Source: SM23-73-3 sp965369445
GTDB lineage: Bacteria; Zixibacteria; MSB-5A5; SM1-73
Assembly: GCA_965369445.1 (NCBI GenBank)
Contig: CBDUQU010000030.1
Span: forward strand, 1 to 24,535
Direction: 5' to 3'
DNA length: 24,535 nucleotides
Shown here: piece after piece, positions 23,174 to 24,535 of the stretch
Layout: every line of letters begins with the position of its first letter
Position numbering within the stretch: position 1 is the first letter of the stretch
The notes under the pieces: model-generated
Seen by the model: the letters and a program-made list of their open reading frames with translations, nothing else
Database searches by the model: none
Told to the model about the DNA's origin: nothing
Made by a program: the position numbers and the translations under genes

Positions 23174-24000
23174 TTTATTTCACCCGATAAAGAAATCCTG
23201 ATGAACGACAACCTGCTTTATTCCTATACACCTTTTTCAATTTAATAGTTTCTTTTCTGAAACACAATGTTTTTGTAGCGGATTTGCCAGTGTCAGAGCA
23301 AACAGCCTGGAATCGAAGAAACCTAAAGGATCTTTCTTGGGGACGCGGAAATGAAAAACCTTAGGCAGGTTTTGCCACGGATGAATTGCGCGTATACTGC
23401 CGTGATAGCTGGAGAAACAATCAACTGTCTCGTCTTTCCCAACGAGAAATGAGTCTATCCAGTAAAATCGAATCCCTTGTGTCAGGGGGGATAGGCACAA
23501 GCTGTCACACACATTGTTATCGGACACAATGAGGACAGCTAAACTTCGACGGAGCAGATAGTATACTTGATGCAGCCTTCCAGGCTCTCCAGGCCGCTTC
23601 CGTGATCGATTCCCAAAGCGTACGTCGCGGAACCGAAGGTTGTAGAATAGAAGAGCCCAACCGCCCATAGAATCCTCTTGATTCTGCTTTTTTGGCAGAT
23701 TCTCGACCGTTTCCTCCCGATTTTTTGTTTCCTCCGAACGATTTCTGGAGTATCCGCCTTATGATCATCAACGTTTTAACTTGACGAATTTTGCAACTAC
23801 CATAGTATGTTGTTCCCGGAAAGGAGAAAACTTATGGAACTTTCCGAGACTCAGCCAAGAGATTTGTTGTGTTCCGCCAGCATGTGCGTCAAGAATTCGC
23901 TTCACCCTCCGACGGCTCACAAGAGCTGTTGGGTTATGTCGGATTGTCATCATAATTAGCTGATTACCATTAGGCAGATCTCCTGCAAGCTACCCCCTCA
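23174..24000. other. Long stretch without a recognisable gene
   Basis: About 830 bp that looks less GC-rich than the flanking genes. Open frames exist on the - strand (23237-23668 and 23517-23771), but they overlap each other in different frames. They also lack a recognisable domain and have no convincing ribosome binding site. It could be the remains of a decayed gene or an intergenic region holding the upstream signals of the CDF gene. I see no RNA gene in it. Confidence 0.5.
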
Positions 24001-24010
24001 CCCCCGCCTG

Positions 24011-24117
24011 CGGTGGTTCGACTTCGTTTATCCTGAACGAAGTTGAAGGGCTCACCACCCTGAGCCCGTCGAAGGACGGGATTTTCAACCTGACCCTCTC
24101 TCTCCACGGGGAGAGGG
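24011..24117. repeat. Cluster of three REP-like hairpins
   Basis: TTCGACTTCGTT (24017-24028) pairs with AACGAAGTTGAA (24036-24047). GGGCTCA (24048-24054) pairs with TGAGCCC (24061-24067). CCCTCTC (24094-24100) pairs with GAGAGGG (24111-24117). The middle part resembles the repeat at 16228-16317 on the opposite strand. Confidence 0.7.
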
Positions 24118-24120
24118 AAA

Positions 24121-24200
24121 CATCCCTCCCTTGTCCGCCGGAGGCGCCTGCCGGACGGGCAGGGATCCGCCTATGGCGGAATGGGAGGGACTGAGGGATG
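24121..24200. repeat. 80-bp nested palindromic element, MITE-like
   Basis: The outer arms are CATCCCTC (24121-24128) and GAGGGATG (24193-24200), with CCCTCCC and GGGAGGG just inside. Internal hairpins include CCTGCC-GGAC-GGGCAGG and TCCGCC-TAT-GGCGGA (24168-24182). It encodes nothing and looks like a small mobile palindromic unit. Confidence 0.65.
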
Positions 24201-24250
24201 GTGATTAAACCTCATCACCAGCAGGTTGCCGGACCCTGATCTCTCCCGGT

Positions 24251-24299
24251 CAAGTTAAAATCGTGGACCCCGCTTAGCGGGGCCTGTCATTTCAACTTG
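24251..24299. repeat. Interrupted palindrome centred on CCCCGC-TTA-GCGGGG
   Basis: The core hairpin is CCCCGC (24268-24273) with GCGGGG (24277-24282). The outer arms CAAGTTAAAAT (24251-24261) and ATTTCAACTTG (24289-24299) pair with one mismatch. There is no neighbouring gene for it to terminate. Confidence 0.6.
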
Positions 24300-24300
24300 G

Positions 24301-24375
24301 CTGTTGTGACGGGGTATCCTTCGGTCTAACTCAGGACAAGCCCTTCGGCCTATGGTCTCAGGACAAGCCCTTCGG
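24301..24375. repeat. Inverted second copy of the 27-bp repeat element
   Basis: CGGGGTATCCTTCGGT (24310-24325) is the exact reverse complement of 17841-17856. TCAGGACAAGCCCTTCGG occurs at 24331-24348 and 24358-24375, again with a period of 27 bp. Similarity continues past the end motif (CTGTTGTGACGGGG against CTGTTGTTGCGGGG). This is therefore a related element, with fewer units, in the opposite orientation. Confidence 0.8.
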
Positions 24376-24417
24376 TTATAAAACCATACGACTCACATCT
24401 TCACAGAGGGATCGCTT

Positions 24418-24488
24418 CCCGTACGGGACGGCAGACGCCCCGGCATACGCCCCCGTACGGGACGGCAGACGCCCTCGTTGGGCGTCTG
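24418..24488. repeat. 34-bp-spaced direct repeat with terminal hairpin
   Basis: The 23-mer from CCCGTACGGG to CAGACGCCC occurs at 24418-24440 and identically at 24452-24474. CCCGTACGGG is itself a palindrome. The second copy ends in CAGACGCCC (24466-24474), which pairs perfectly with GGGCGTCTG (24480-24488). The element may continue beyond the window. Confidence 0.75.
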
Positions 24489-24535
24489 GTCGCTCAACAT
24501 GACATGCAATGTGGCAACTTATTTTGTTCGTTTGC

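Noticed and set aside
23237..23668. 143-codon - strand frame as a gene
   Set aside because: No recognisable motif or ribosome binding site, and it overlaps another frame of equal quality. The amino acid mix looks random.
1..24535. tRNA or rRNA genes
   Set aside because: I looked for cloverleaf-like stems and conserved rRNA stretches in the spacers and saw none. The hairpins found are terminators or palindromic repeats.

Overview
The window looks like chromosomal DNA from an uncultured, Gram-negative-type bacterium. The dockerin style (GDxNxDGxxDxGDVVYLxNYLY pairs) on secreted peptidases resembles deep-branching FCB-group lineages such as Zixibacteria-like candidate phyla. That placement is a family-level impression; there is no marker gene here to confirm it.

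Region 1 (1-16028, + strand) is a tandem array of secreted, gingipain-like cysteine peptidases (family C25). Six are complete; a seventh is cut by the left edge and shows only a PKD domain and a dockerin. The six form two subfamilies. Subfamily A (A1-A3, 540-7188) is three genes about 50 bp apart with no terminators between them, probably one operon. Subfamily B (B1-B3, 7516-16028) is three genes that each have their own near-identical promoter (TTGACT-16 bp-TATAAT) and their own hairpin terminator. All six keep a His and a Cys at the C25 catalytic positions. Each has a signal peptide, a C25 propeptide-like N-terminus and a C-terminal dockerin ending in cysteine. B1 also carries a jelly-roll-like domain, thrombospondin type 3 repeats and Ig-like domains; B2 carries a PKD domain.

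Region 2 (16029-17972) has a repeat-rich spacer, a + strand rhomboid intramembrane protease fused to a TPR-like tail, and a 27-bp tandem repeat element.

Region 3 (17973-23173, - strand) reads, in transcription order: a CDF zinc-type exporter, an ECF sigma factor, an overlapping zinc-finger anti-sigma factor with one membrane span, a lipoprotein-like HtrA homologue whose three catalytic residues are all replaced, a 53-residue YHS metal-binding protein, and an intact membrane-anchored HtrA with two PDZ domains. This resembles a sigma-E/AlgU-type envelope-stress locus. The dead HtrA-PDZ protein sits where a sensor or regulator such as RseB/MucB would be expected, and the metal-linked genes are interleaved. 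This is the best candidate here for an undescribed system.

Region 4 (23174-24535) holds no gene I can recognise. Its first part has no recognisable feature and its last 500 bp is packed with palindromes and short direct repeats. One of these is an inverted relative of the 27-bp repeat element at 17731-17865.
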